From: Larix sibirica
Taxonomy: Eukaryota > Streptophyta > Pinopsida > Pinales > Pinaceae
Assembly: GCA_004151065.3 (NCBI GenBank)
Contig: NWUY0300059556.1
Coordinates: 1 to 20,351 of the forward strand
DNA length: 20,351 bases
Reading direction: 5' to 3'
Below the pieces are notes generated by a model. The model did not search any database. It saw nothing but the letters and a program-made list of their open reading frames with translations, and was not told where the DNA came from. Positions 1 through 9,500 of this stretch are shown one piece after another. The position numbers and the translations under genes are program-made. The first letter of the stretch is position 1; every line of letters starts with the position of its first letter.

Positions 1-1500
1 ATTCAATTTCCTACATTTCATCTTTTTTAATCAAAGCAAGATTTATAATGTAAGTATCTCAAAATATCGATATAAGTTGAGAGATGCTTATTTTTTCAGT
101 TTTCTATTATATCTAATGTATCAAAAAAGATCCTCATTAACTTACACCAACCAACATACACTCATATATTGAACCACTTACAATATAATCTATACTCGTA
201 TAACTCTATATAAAATATTAAATAATAAAAACTTTGTTATTAACCAAAAATCATAAAATATAAAATTAACATATAGAATGAAACATCATATAACAACTCC
301 TTATATAATTATATAAGAATTTTAACTTTATACCTACACTCATAAAATGAACAACTTAAGGGATAATCTATGCCCATATAACTCTACACAAAATACAAAG
401 TAATGTGAACGTGGTTATGAACAAGAATTCACAAAATATAGTATTAACAATGGAATGAGACATCATTTAACAACTCGTTATATAATTATAGAGATTTTTA
501 ACTTTGTCATATAATTATATATTTTAACTTTAGTATAGATCCAATTGTCACATGTTATTAGTTCCATTCTAATTATAACACGTATGCACATGTCGTATGC
601 ACGTATGCACGTATTTATAATTATATAAATTTTGACTTTTTATCATATAATTATATAAATTTTAGCTTTCTTATAGATCCAATTGTCACATGTCATTTGT
701 TCTATTGTTATTATAACACGTATGCACATGTAATATTGACATGGGATTCAGATACATGTGAAAATTGTTATGGTTGTGAGTAATGAATGAACGTGTAAGC
801 CATGCAAGTAAATATGAATGACATTGGGTTTTACTGGGTCGTTCTAACTTTTGTAATGGAAATACAACTCGTTAAAAGTGTTTGAATCTTAACCTATTCA
901 AATTATTATTTGTGAAAATTCAAATTTTATATTTAAAGTTTAAACCAAATTTAACAAAAAAATTAATATAGTATTTTTTAATGCATTAATTTAAATGTTG
1001 ATTTCAAAATAGGGTTATCGTTTATTTTAAACTCCAATTTTTTCAAACATTAAAGATAATATCTTTAAATGATTTATCAATATAAACATAAAGTTTTTAA
1101 GTGTTGCGCATTGATTTTAATGTAGAATTATTATCTTCCTTGAAATATAATACATCGATTTAAGAATTTATTTATTAATATATATAACTTAAGCACAAAC
1201 AAGTTAGAAGAAATATAGAAAGTGAATCACAATGAAAAAAAGAAAGAACAAAGAAAAGAAGATTGTTAATGACATATGTGACAGAAAGAGAATTGATCAT
1301 AATATATGATTCTAGAACAAAATAGTGAATAAACAACACAAAATATTTAACCAAAATTGTGCAACATAAAAACATAGATATAAATCTATTGAATATAGAT
1401 GAACAAACAAGACAAAATATTCAACCAAAAATGTGCAATATGAAAAACATAGATATAGATCTATTGAATATTTATTGGCATAGATTGTGGGTACCAAAAA
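1..1500. repeat. AT-rich intergenic DNA with three tandem duplications
   Basis: No gene is visible here. Three independent two-copy tandem duplications can be read by eye. The first has a period of about 178 bp, with units from about 157 and 335, both starting TACACTCATA and both containing ATATAACTCTA, AACATCAT-like and TTATATAATTATA blocks. The second has a period of 138 bp, with units from 534 and 672 starting TATAGATCCAATTGTCACAT and ending near ATAACACGTATGCACATG. The third has a period of 74 bp, with units from 1334 and 1408 sharing ACAAAATATT, CCAAAA and CTATTGAATAT. Between 585 and 612 the motif GTATGCAC is repeated three times. The short open frames at 1175-1497 fall in the duplicated AT-rich DNA and are probably chance. 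Confidence 0.75.
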
Positions 1501-2330
1501 GTCTTACTTGATTGGAGTTATGTAGTATTCCCTAAAAAATGACTATGTTGTTGATAAGACCACCTTGCATTTTAAGTCTCAAGAATGATGCAATATTTAA
1601 CATATTTACATCAATAATGACCTTTGTGTTTCATATACTAATGAGGGACATAATTAATTTGCACTGATCAAATTTGATTAGGTTACAAAAGGAGACAAAA
1701 CATGTCAAATATATCATTAACCTTAAAAGGGATTTAATAGTAAAAACACAAAGAATTGATGATATACTTCATCAATATTTGTTAGTTTCCTAACTCACTC
1801 ACTTAAGTTAATAGATCTATTCGAAATCAATTCCCTTAAGAATGACTTAGACCAATTTCCCTTGAGGTGATGTAGTTGGGACACCCAAACATCTAGCCAA
1901 GTTAACCTGATATGGTCCAGACCCAATACATTTTCCGTGCGTACATTTTCCATGCATTTGAGGACATTTAAATACCCTGAATTGTAGTTTCTCAAATCAC
2001 ACTCCAGCCCCAATAATTTAAATTTTAGTTGTCAATTCTCTCATAGATTTCGAGGTTCGATAATTCACTATGGTAAGTTGGATTGGAATTTGTGGCATTG
2101 AGTCAGCGGCGCAAGTGAACATATATTTTGTTATGGCATTTTTCACTTAGAAACTTCATTATTAACTTGACTTACGAGATAATCATTGATTGGAATCAAA
2201 CATTTCATTTCACATTTCCAACCATGTACATGGGTTTTCATTAAGGTGAATAATGACTTAAAATATATTTAAAATTCTTGAATCACAAAAATTATTTAGC
2301 CAATTAAAGTAAACCCACGTTGTCTTTGTG
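1500..2330. other. Intergenic region, nothing recognised
   Basis: I see no gene, RNA or element boundary here. A 72-codon open frame on the minus strand (1795-2013) has no recognisable motif and is probably chance. This stretch lies beyond the 3' end of the HMA gene. Confidence 0.5.
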
Positions 2331-2560
2331 CAGTGCATTATCCTCACATATTAAAATGTCAACCCTAATAAGACGCCGGAGATTTACAATGGCTTTCAAC
2401 TAACCTAGCCTGCTGGCAATAGCCAAAAGCCTGTCCTTGATTCAAATATTCTCTAGCAGAACAGGCTTGCTAGTGATGGCACATAGATACGAATACTAAT
2501 TTAGATAAGAGTTCTATTCGCTTACAGTCAATATATGGAGCAAGAAATTCAGATCAAGGA
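2330..2560 (-). other. Probable 3' UTR and downstream flank of the HMA gene
   Basis: Read on the minus strand, this follows directly after the HMA gene's TGA stop. It is less AT-rich than the distal flank (it contains the CTCCGGCG block near 2375) and has no further open frame. The polyadenylation site cannot be placed with certainty. AT-rich stretches such as TTTTAATATG near 2350 are candidates for near-upstream elements. The extent is inferred. Confidence 0.35.
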
Positions 2561-3073
2561 TCAGTTATAGAAGTTCCCATAGCTCCAGTAATAATTCTGG
2601 TCGCTGAAGCTGTCACAGATTCTTGGAAGGATGACATAACTGGAATTCTCTTTTGAAGATTCCTTCTCTTTCGAAGATTCCTTCTCAGGTTTGACGCTCA
2701 CCAATTCTGCGAATCCGTATTTTCTGAGACTAGTGGTAAGGCACACTGGATCTGCAGTTCCAGTTGCAATGATGTTACCATCCTTCGCGTCGATCTTTAT
2801 AGAGTCAACGCCTGCAACGTATACACAGACCTGCCAATCGTTAATACAAATTATCGTAACCAGATCAGTCCAGAACATAAAAATTGAACGGAAAATTTAC
2901 CATCAATCCTTGCAAGAGTTTTCATGGCCCTCCGCTTGTTTTTTTCGCAATTTAAATCCAGTTTCAATACAATATTCTGCACAGAATTCACGTCAGATAA
3001 CATAATTCAAATCGAATGACAGCGTAAAAGAGAAAACGTAAAAGATCAATAGAGGTCTGTTTACCTTAGACAT
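2561..3073 (-). CDS. HMA-domain protein, HPP-like, three exons
   Basis: Spliced gene on the minus strand. Exon 1 ends at 3065 with an AAG|GTAAAC donor, exon 2 is 2976-2901 and exon 3 is 2811-2561. The introns end in TTCTGTGCAG and ACGTTGCAG, and the reading phases join cleanly. With the start at 3073 the product is about 111 residues, the usual length for a small plant HMA protein. The HMA fold begins MSKNIVLKLDLNCEKNKRRA, continues through TLARIDGVDSIKIDAKDGNI and TGTADPVCLTTSLRKYGFAE, and ends LVSVKP: the classic beta-alpha-beta-beta-alpha-beta order. A Ser/Glu/Lys repeat (ESSKEKESSKE) and an aromatic tail ending NFYN follow. The metal-binding CxxC is absent (one Cys, in LNCEK) and there is no C-terminal CaaX box. 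This fits the HPP group of HIPP/HPP proteins better than prenylated HIPPs. Function is unknown; such proteins are linked to metal handling and stress or defence. Which ATG is used is uncertain. Confidence 0.85.
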
Positions 3074-3326
3074 TTCTGATTGCAGCTGGAAAGCAATAGC
3101 CTTTTGGACCTGTTGTATGAAGCCACTCTCCTTCTGCAATTCCCTCCCCTCAAGAAGGCTAAATAATATAGCTGTGCCGCGTGCGAGCATTTCGGAGATG
3201 GAAACGGCATGCAATGCGGATTCTATAATATTCATTGCTTTGTAAACTAAAGACGCGGCGTGGAATCTGGATGTTCTGAAGTTCTTCGTCACTTCGTGTA
3301 CCGACAACGACAGCCCGTACTTTCAT
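3065..3326 (-). other. Ambiguous 5' exon or leader of the HMA gene
   Basis: The frame feeding into MSK stays open upstream for about 80 codons, back to about 3320, where TGA closes it. It has in-frame ATGs at 3235 and 3190 that would add an unrecognised helical N-terminus (it includes SISEMLARGTAILFSLLEG). A different ATG at 3326 opens an overlapping 55-codon frame ending at 3159. That ATG is followed by AAAGTACGG, which could itself be a donor giving a product starting MK-NIVLKL, the typical start of HPP proteins. So this stretch may be a 5' leader with upstream ORFs, a real N-terminal extension, or part of the first intron. Base composition is GC-richer than the surroundings, as expected of transcribed sequence. 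Confidence 0.5.
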
Positions 3327-3339
3327 TCTTTCTTCTGCC

Positions 3340-3420
3340 CTTGGCGAACACTATTTAGTTTAGGGCAGGTTATTTAATGCAGTTGTAGTAGGTTTGTTGA
3401 CTGTTGAATTTTAAGCAGCT
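3340..3420 (-). promoter_or_regulatory. Putative promoter side of the HMA gene
   Basis: On the minus strand, upstream of the first possible ATG, there is a TATA-like TTAAATAA (about 3378-3371). About 20 bp further upstream lies a W-box core, readable on the plus strand as TTGACTGTTGA near 3398. W-boxes bind WRKY factors, which would suit a stress-responsive HMA gene, but a single copy is weak evidence. Confidence 0.3.
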
Positions 3421-4260
3421 TAGAATAGATACTAGGATACGAGGTTACATGACACTATCTATCTATTTTTTGCAAATCTAAATTTAACAATTTCTTAATA
3501 GCTATTCTGATTTTGTTCCAAATCGTAAAAGTTTTAGACTAAAGGATTAAATGGTCTCAGCGGAATGTTTTTTTGTTCTCTGCAGCACTTAACCTTAGGA
3601 CAATTGGCATTTAACATTTGTGGAGGTTAAGTCACCTGCTCATTTTCTACACAAATCAGGAATTGGAAGTGAAAACCACAAAAAAAAATTAAACTGATCA
3701 ATGAAGCCCCCAAAATGGTGCTAAGCAGGGTTCAGACAGTTGCCCTGGTGTTCAAGACGATCAGTATAATATCATGTATAGCAAAGTTGGAATTTCGATG
3801 TGGTCTACTCTATAATTTTGGAATTAACTCTCTTCTTCGTAGGTAATTGGACGGAAATTGGTCATGGAATATTGTGAATCTTATAATGAAAATTTTAAAT
3901 ATTTAATATTATATATTCCTACACTCCGTAATTTTGTATTGCAATTTTAACTATTAAAACTTGTAAGTCTAACAACTTGTATAAAATAATTTAAAACTGT
4001 TTTCTAAAAATTCGGCCTACTCCTTTCCCGAGAAGCTTACGATGACATTCAGATTAAAGTCTTCACATTACTCCATGAGCCGGCCTGTCCCCTACTCAGG
4101 ATCGTCGAAGCAGATTTATTAGTAAAAAATTACAAGTTATTTCCAACACATTAAAAAAAACAAATTTCAATGTCTCTTCGTCTGGAGCAGAGAAGAAGTC
4201 GTCAATTTAATGTTTATGTGATCTATTTAATTGGTAAAGAGAGGAAACCACCTTTACAAT
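3420..4260. other. Intergenic region, nothing recognised
   Basis: There is no coding frame over 60 codons and no recognisable element. A GC-richer patch at about 4020-4110 stands out from AT-rich DNA on both sides but contains no motif I can name. Confidence 0.5.
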
Positions 4261-4264
4261 GTCA

Positions 4265-4400
4265 ATACAAATGTCACGAGGTGTTCAAGTGACGTAGATA
4301 TTCCAATTAAAATGAGAGAATGGCGTAGGATTGAACAAAAAAATGTAAAATCCAATTTTAAATATTGAAAGTATGTTGGGTGTGCTATATGTGGAGTTAA
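4265..4400 (+). repeat. Dispersed repeat, copy 1
   Basis: The segment CGAGGTGTTCAAGTGACGTA, followed by ATATTCCAATTAAAAT and AGAGAATGGC, matches 11610-11670 in the same orientation (CGAGGTCGTCATGAAGTCAT, then ATATCCAATTAAAAT and ATAGAATGGC). By eye the match is about 70-75% over 50-60 bases, weakening outwards. It is probably part of an old, low-copy interspersed repeat of unknown class. Confidence 0.45.
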
Positions 4401-4760
4401 AAACTTTTCTTCAAGCCTGAATATAAAGATTTTACTCGTCTTTTCAACGCTTTTATTATATTTAATTTGATAAAGGAATATATACGTGTGAATTTCTTTT
4501 AAAAATATACCAATTTGATCGTTGCGCATCGTGCTTGTAAGCGATGATTATGCAAAAGAAGATGAAAGATAAGAGCCCAAAGAGTATAAACTTAAGCCTC
4601 TTTTGTGACGATCAATTTCTTCTCATAATGGAAACAATGTTTTGTTGTTTGCACTTGCTTGACAATCTTAATCTTTATCTCTACTACACATATTAAGTGA
4701 CACACTTTATGTCCAACACAATTATCATGAATTATACAATATTTGATTTTATTTGGGAGA
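4400..4760. other. Intergenic region, nothing recognised
   Basis: AT-rich DNA with no supported gene. The minus-strand open frame at 4254-4529 has no recognisable domain and lies partly in the dispersed repeat. Confidence 0.4.
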
Positions 4761-5900
4761 TGTTATAAAGTTTGGAGGAACCTTCAATGTCATTAACCTT
4801 TATGCACCAAAGGAAACAATTGCACTTGGGCTTCCTACCTTCCTTGTTGGTATCAACTCACTATCCTCTTCGATAGTAATGTAGACCTCTATGACCTCTT
4901 CAAGAACTTCTACTCCTTGGGTTGGAGAGGCCATGAGCTCTTTATCTAATTTAGGCTTCACTATCCACAACCTTTCCTTGGCTATGGGGTTCCTAAGGTT
5001 AAGCTCCTGATGAAGTTGCCTAACACCTTTCTTCCCAATTTTTGTTCAACTTGGAGTCATGGAAAAAAATATATGGGTTGGTTGGCATGCTCATTTCCTT
5101 CTTATGGCTGTAATCCCATTATTGATTTGGGGATTTTTTTTCTATTCCTCATGTGGAAACAATCTGGCTTGTGACATGTGGCTCAAGTTTCCCCTTATAG
5201 GAAGTCACAAAGTGGACTTTGTTCTCACATAGTGAACATAACTCTAAGTATGAATCAATGCTAGTTATGGCCTTTCCTCTTGCAATATTTACATATGAAG
5301 GATGTCTTTCCCATTTTCACTGATTGGCTTGTTGCTTCTTCTATGTGTTTATGCAATGAGAGTGTTTGCACATTCCTCCTCAGCTCCCTTCTACATAATT
5401 CCACAAGAATGAAGTAATTGGAGTGTGCTTCCCTATTCCTCTCCTATTGCTCTTTCTTCTAATGAGTAGCCCAATTTTCTCATGTTTTCTGCCTTCACAT
5501 ATGTGATTTGTTTTTCATGGCATTTCTTTTCTAACATACAAAATTAGGCCTTCATGATTAACCCTATATTCAATTACAATTGGGCCTAGCATGTTTTTCC
5601 TTCACTTTCCTAGCCCTTATCTATCGTAGCCCATTACCATTAACCATTTTTAACTAAAGAATCATGTATGCTTTTGAAATTCACCTAAAGGTTCCAGACA
5701 AATGTCTAAGGAAATTTAGATTACCATGATTGTCTTATTCATTGTGTTGGCTTTTGCATTGGCAAGGAAAGGAGCATGGTTGGATTCATGGACAAGTTGA
5801 AGATTTTCTAATGCTTATTCCTTCTCCGCTATCTCTAGCTGTAGTTCATTCATCATTTGAGTAGACATGTCCTCCTACTAGACATGCATCTAAATAACCT
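4760..5900 (-). pseudogene. Decayed gag-like reading frame with zinc-knuckle-like motif
   Basis: Read on the minus strand, this stretch falls into several coding-like blocks in shifting frames. A coiled-coil-like block near 5840 reads QMMNELQLEIAEKE. A basic block near 5400-5300 reads ELCRREL, then LSLHKHIEEATSQSVKMGKT, and runs into FICKYCKRKGHN (CxxC then H), followed by two stops. A second Cys pair lies close by in the next frame (LCSLCENKVHF). At about 4990-4800 a hydrophilic block reads LHQELNLRNPIAKERLWIVK, then VEVLEEVIEVYITIEEDSEL. Basic sequence followed by a CCHC-like knuckle is typical of retrotransposon gag proteins, but no family is recognised and no RT domain is seen nearby. There are many stops and frameshifts, so it is a relic. 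Confidence 0.35.
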
Positions 5901-5915
5901 TTTCTCCATGCCAAA

Positions 5916-6230
5916 TTACCATATTACCATGCCACGAAGATATTCATCCATGTCAAATTCATTTAAACCTTCAGCTGCATTAAATTCGAATTCATCAAAT
6001 CTAGAGATTATGCAATTGCATTGAATCGCTGCCAGGAATGCAAGGATGTATATCATATTATTCAAAGTTTTGGAGAGTTGGTCCATGCATGTTGAGATCC
6101 TGTTCAATGCCAATATCGCTACCAGAATTCTCTTATCATAAAGGAAAAATCTCAAACCAAGACTTTCTATTAAAGAAGATATTCACCATTACCTCATCGC
6201 GGGAATCATTCCCAGTTTGTTAGTAATAGA
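5916..6230 (-). pseudogene. Unrecognised coding-like fragment
   Basis: On the minus strand one frame reads NSGSDIGIEQDLNMHGPTLQ near 6130-6070. An adjacent frame reads FDEFEFNAAEGLNEFDMDEY near 6000-5945. Both look more like protein than chance, being acidic and low in the residues AT-rich noise would give. They are in different frames and neither has a clear start or splice context, although GATGAG|GTAATG near 6190 resembles a donor. It could be a gene fragment or the continuation of the relic at 4760-5900. I cannot assign a family. Confidence 0.25.
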
Positions 6231-6573
6231 ACGAAGAAGTTTCCTCCCAAACTGTTCATGATAATTAAATATTGAAGAGAATTCTGTCTCATGAAACAAA
6301 ATGGCGCACCCAGGGAGAGAGGAAAAATTCAGGAGTCAATTTGTGAGAAAACCTTTTCGAATATGGACAAAGCCATTGAAAAATTTCACTTCCCATATGA
6401 GCTCCTTTACCCCTAACAGCAGACAGTTTTGAAAATCTATCAACATATTTCGATAAATTCGTGCCCGAACAGACGTGTATTTTCCAGAAATTGGTTGTGG
6501 CCGGTTTGGGATCCAGTTGAATGAACCAAAGTTTTGGGGATTGGATTCTATCCTTCCCACTGCTCTTCACTTC

Positions 6574-6580
6574 TATAAAT
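6574..6580 (+). promoter_or_regulatory. Possible TATA box
   Basis: TATAAAT lies just upstream of a GA-rich stretch (GAGAGAGAGGGAGGAAAG, 6597-6614) like many plant 5' leaders. A well-formed splice acceptor follows at 6835. Together these suggest the 5' end of a transcription unit on the plus strand, but no full gene could be built downstream. Confidence 0.3.
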
Positions 6581-6835
6581 TCGACCTCAGGGGTCTGAGA
6601 GAGAGGGAGGAAAGTCTCCACATAATTGGAGAAAATTGGAGAACTGTTGTTCTTTTAAATTCAGCATTTTGTTTGTAATATTTTTATAACAGAGAGGAGA
6701 TGTGTTGATAGAGCTGGAGGAAACTTTCTTTTCGAAATGCTCTGTTATGTTTCTCTGCTGCAATAGTTGGGGGAGGATCTTTTCAGAGCATAGCATTTTA
6801 TTTTCATGAATTATGTTTTGTTTATGACATTTCAG

Positions 6836-6902
6836 TTTGAAGAAGGCTCCACCAGTTATCATCCTGGAATTGGAGGAAGACTTTGTAACTTTGTTTATGA
6901 AG
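6836..6902 (+). CDS. Possible isolated exon
   Basis: The sequence TTTATGACATTTCAG is a good acceptor ending at 6835. The next 67 bases are open as LKKAPPVIILELEEDFVTLF plus MK, up to a weak AAG|GTTTAA donor. The peptide matches no family I know. The alternative frame over the same bases (EEGSTSYHPGIGGRLCNF) is also open, up to 7045, so the frame is not settled. A decayed gene fragment is as likely as a working exon. Confidence 0.2.
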
Positions 6903-7049
6903 GTTTAATTTTCAAAACCAAAGATCATTGCAATTATCTTCTAATTGATTGTATGTTTGAAAGATGTTTCTTATTTACAGTCTTATTAATGGATCTAATG
7001 GGAAATGTTTTATTCATTTTTGTTTCAAGATATTTCTTGTTCTGATTTC

Positions 7050-7575
7050 TTGGAAGTAATTGTAGAACATAGTTTGATGTATAACAATGTTTCAGTTTCA
7101 TTTAAATTGATTCAGAAATGTTGATGTTTTAATTTTATTTATGTCTTTTGAACTTTGTTTCATGCAATTAATGATATGATTGTCCTTTATACATCATACT
7201 CCTTTAAATCGCTCTTGGCCAAGATAGGTTAGTATAATTTCTAGAATAGATAATTAGTTGTAGTTTCATTTAACAACTGTTAAGTAGTTAGTTCCCTTTA
7301 GATAGTTATATTAAGTTGGATAGTTTGGTACTAAGTAAATAGTGATTAGAAACAACCTTTTTCTAAAAAGACTCTCTTTCATAGAGCATAAAATTGAAGG
7401 TAGTAGGACCATAACCCTACGAGAGTTAGCTATCTCAAACATACCGGGGGTTGTTTTAAGCACCTTGTATGGGATATCTCTCTGTATTTAGCCTATGATA
7501 GAAAATTCAGCCAACACTACTCCAAATGGATATTGGTGCCCACCCACCTACTTCACGAGCTCAAGACAATTTTTT
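7050..7575. other. Unassigned region with LTR-like features
   Basis: There is no open frame of interest. The stretch has TAGTT-rich sequence, and TTGGTGCCCACCCACC at about 7533-7546 faintly resembles a plant retrotransposon primer-binding site (TGGCGCCCACC type). No matching LTR partner was found, so an element is not called. Confidence 0.3.
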
Positions 7576-7578
7576 GGT

Positions 7579-8305
7579 TTAGTAGTTTTTATGGATTTTC
7601 GTGTTGAAAACTTCTAAGACCGTTTTGAGGCTCAAATGATGTTTTTTGGAGACCCCATAGACTAGCTGTAACCAAATATTGTATTGGACAAGGGAAATGT
7701 GTACTTTGTCAACTAGACCTTTCCAACAACCCACCGAACTCCCTAAATGGAGATTGTATGCAAAAGTTATGNCATATCCAAGACCGGTTCTATGCTTGTT
7801 GTGGGTGATCTCTTCCCAAGGTTTTCTTATGGGATTGAGAAGTGCAAGTGCAACCTCTGTATGCATAAGTTCATATTCATTTGTTTTTACTTTTGAAGTA
7901 GGGTCACTAATTTTCTTATGTGCATCTAAAGTGGCATAATTCTTTGTGTCGAAAGTGACATCATTGATTTGAACATGTGTAGGCTATTGAAGGAATTATA
8001 AAGACCATTGTTCTGAACATAAACAAGTTCATATGTTGCTTCCTTTGTTGTAGCTCAACATGTTGGAGCCATGATTCAAGATGAAGAAATTCAAAAGTGT
8101 CTTCTGAATCTTTTAGACATTTTAGGACCTCAGTGAGAATTGCTTTGTCAATCATGATTGTGTTGTCAAAAGTAGAAAGCAATAGAGTGTTCACTAACTC
8201 TACCAAACCATTGATTCTAGCCATTGAAACAAGAGACCCACTCATCTAAATAAGGGCTTCTTGTAACTCCACCCATTTACAAATAGACTCAGCAACCAAA
8301 GATCA
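7579..8305 (-). pseudogene. Decayed reading frame of unknown family
   Basis: Two consecutive minus-strand open stretches in different frames look coding. The first (about 8305-7961, one in-frame stop) includes ICKWVELQEAL, then SGSLVSMARINGLVELVNTL and IDKAILTEVLKCLKDSEDTF: mostly helical and leucine-rich. The second (about 7960-7579) includes DVTFDTKNYATLDAHKKISD and ALLNPIRKPWEEITHNKHRT. I recognise no catalytic motif. The frames lie in the internal direction of the copia-type LTR at 10259-10511, so they could be degenerate internal sequence of that or a nested element. One base in this stretch (7772) is undetermined (N). Confidence 0.3.
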
Positions 8306-9370
8306 GAAAATAAAAAGTGTTGGTCTGAGTGAGAATGCACCGAATTACAATGCAATTCAACTTATTTTTAATTTTGACACTTATAAGAAAACAAATGCAA
8401 GTACTAAAAATGACAGTTTGCATGTGGAAGTTGAATGGTTTACGTGAGATGATCTGTTGTGTTGTGAAAACTATTAAGACAAATAGGCCTTAGAAATCAA
8501 TATATTTTTGCTATAAGATGCTCCTCACAATCCTCTGGATCTCTACATTTCACGGCACCACAATCTTTGTAATATAATTTACTGCAGTACAGTCTACAAT
8601 CTCTTGCATAGTGTTGCCTTCAATGTATTATATAGTGATGCCAACATACTACTCCTCACTATTGCTATAATAAAATCTAAAGAAACAGGTCAGTTGCAAT
8701 ATAGCCTTGTGCATTTCGACAAGCTGACTGCAAATGGTGGAATAAAAACTTGTCTACAGAGAGTGTCTTTTAAGTGTGCTTATGTTGACATAATATCTAA
8801 GCAGCAAGCGAATAGTATATTGAAATCTTTTACTATATAGTAGTTGCACAAATTCTTCTCTCCAACCTTTGAAGAGAATATGGACAAATGGGATCCATAT
8901 TCCCTTTACAAATAGTTCGATCTCATCCTATGCTAGGATATAAAGAAAGTGTAAGTATTTAAAAATTAAAACAATTCATTGGCACCATGCAAATGCAACT
9001 CACTAGCTATTGCAACGTGAGCACTTTTCAAACACAACCATCTCTGTGAGCTATGAATTCTCCTGGACAATGTTTACAAAGAGGAGATTAAATATACCTT
9101 GCTGTCCATTGAAAGGGATTCGCATAGTGCAATTGATACCAATGGCTCATGCATGGATCTTATGGGTGATGTCGTTTGTAGAGTTTCTCCAATTTTGAGC
9201 TCCTCGCAGGGATGAGAGGCATTGCCATAGTAAACACAATGCCTGCTTTCAATACACCACAGTCTTAACAAGTACGAGAAATAATGTGCCCACAGTTCAT
9301 GCACATGCCTCCATGTAGCAATGTGAGTTTTTTTAGAATGCCCAATAGATGTGTATGTGTCACTCAATTA
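8306..9370. other. Unassigned, probably retroelement-derived DNA
   Basis: Mixed-composition DNA with only short open frames on both strands (for example 9074-9367 minus). None of them has a recognisable domain. By position it may be internal sequence of the minus-strand LTR element that begins at 10511. Confidence 0.3.
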
Positions 9371-9379
9371 ACACAAAGA

Positions 9380-9500
9380 GGAAATAATTACTTCCTCAAC
9401 TCTTTGTTTCTCCGGGCAATAATTACTTCACACAGCAACAATTCTTTGTCTTCTCTGGGCAATAATTACTCCACACAGCAACAATTCTTTGCAGCTCACT
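9380..9500 (+). repeat. Three-unit short tandem repeat, about 43 bp
   Basis: The units begin at about 9380 (GAAATAATTACTTCC, shorter), 9416 (GCAATAATTACTTCACACAG) and 9459 (GCAATAATTACTCCACACAG). The last two units also share CAACAATTCTTTG and are near-identical. Confidence 0.7.

Noticed and set aside
2812-2834. Alternative upstream acceptor (TTGGCAG) for HMA exon 3
   Set aside because: Using it brings an immediate in-frame stop. The CAG at 2814-2812 restores the conserved ID-GVDSIKI junction.
2691-3005. Plus-strand 104-codon open frame over the HMA gene
   Set aside because: Antisense shadow of the HMA exons and introns, with no domain.
2993-3307. Start of the HMA upstream frame at 3307
   Set aside because: The codon there is TTG, not ATG, and initiation at TTG is not expected in a plant nuclear gene.
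4135-4150. Minus-strand TGTTGGAAATAACTTG, like a copia LTR start
   Set aside because: No matching LTR end, PBS or partner copy was found, and the following sequence does not resemble the LTR at 10259-10511.
7534-7545. TGGTGCCCACCC resembling a gypsy-type primer-binding site
   Set aside because: Only part of the site matches, and no LTR with a proper end was found upstream. It may be chance.
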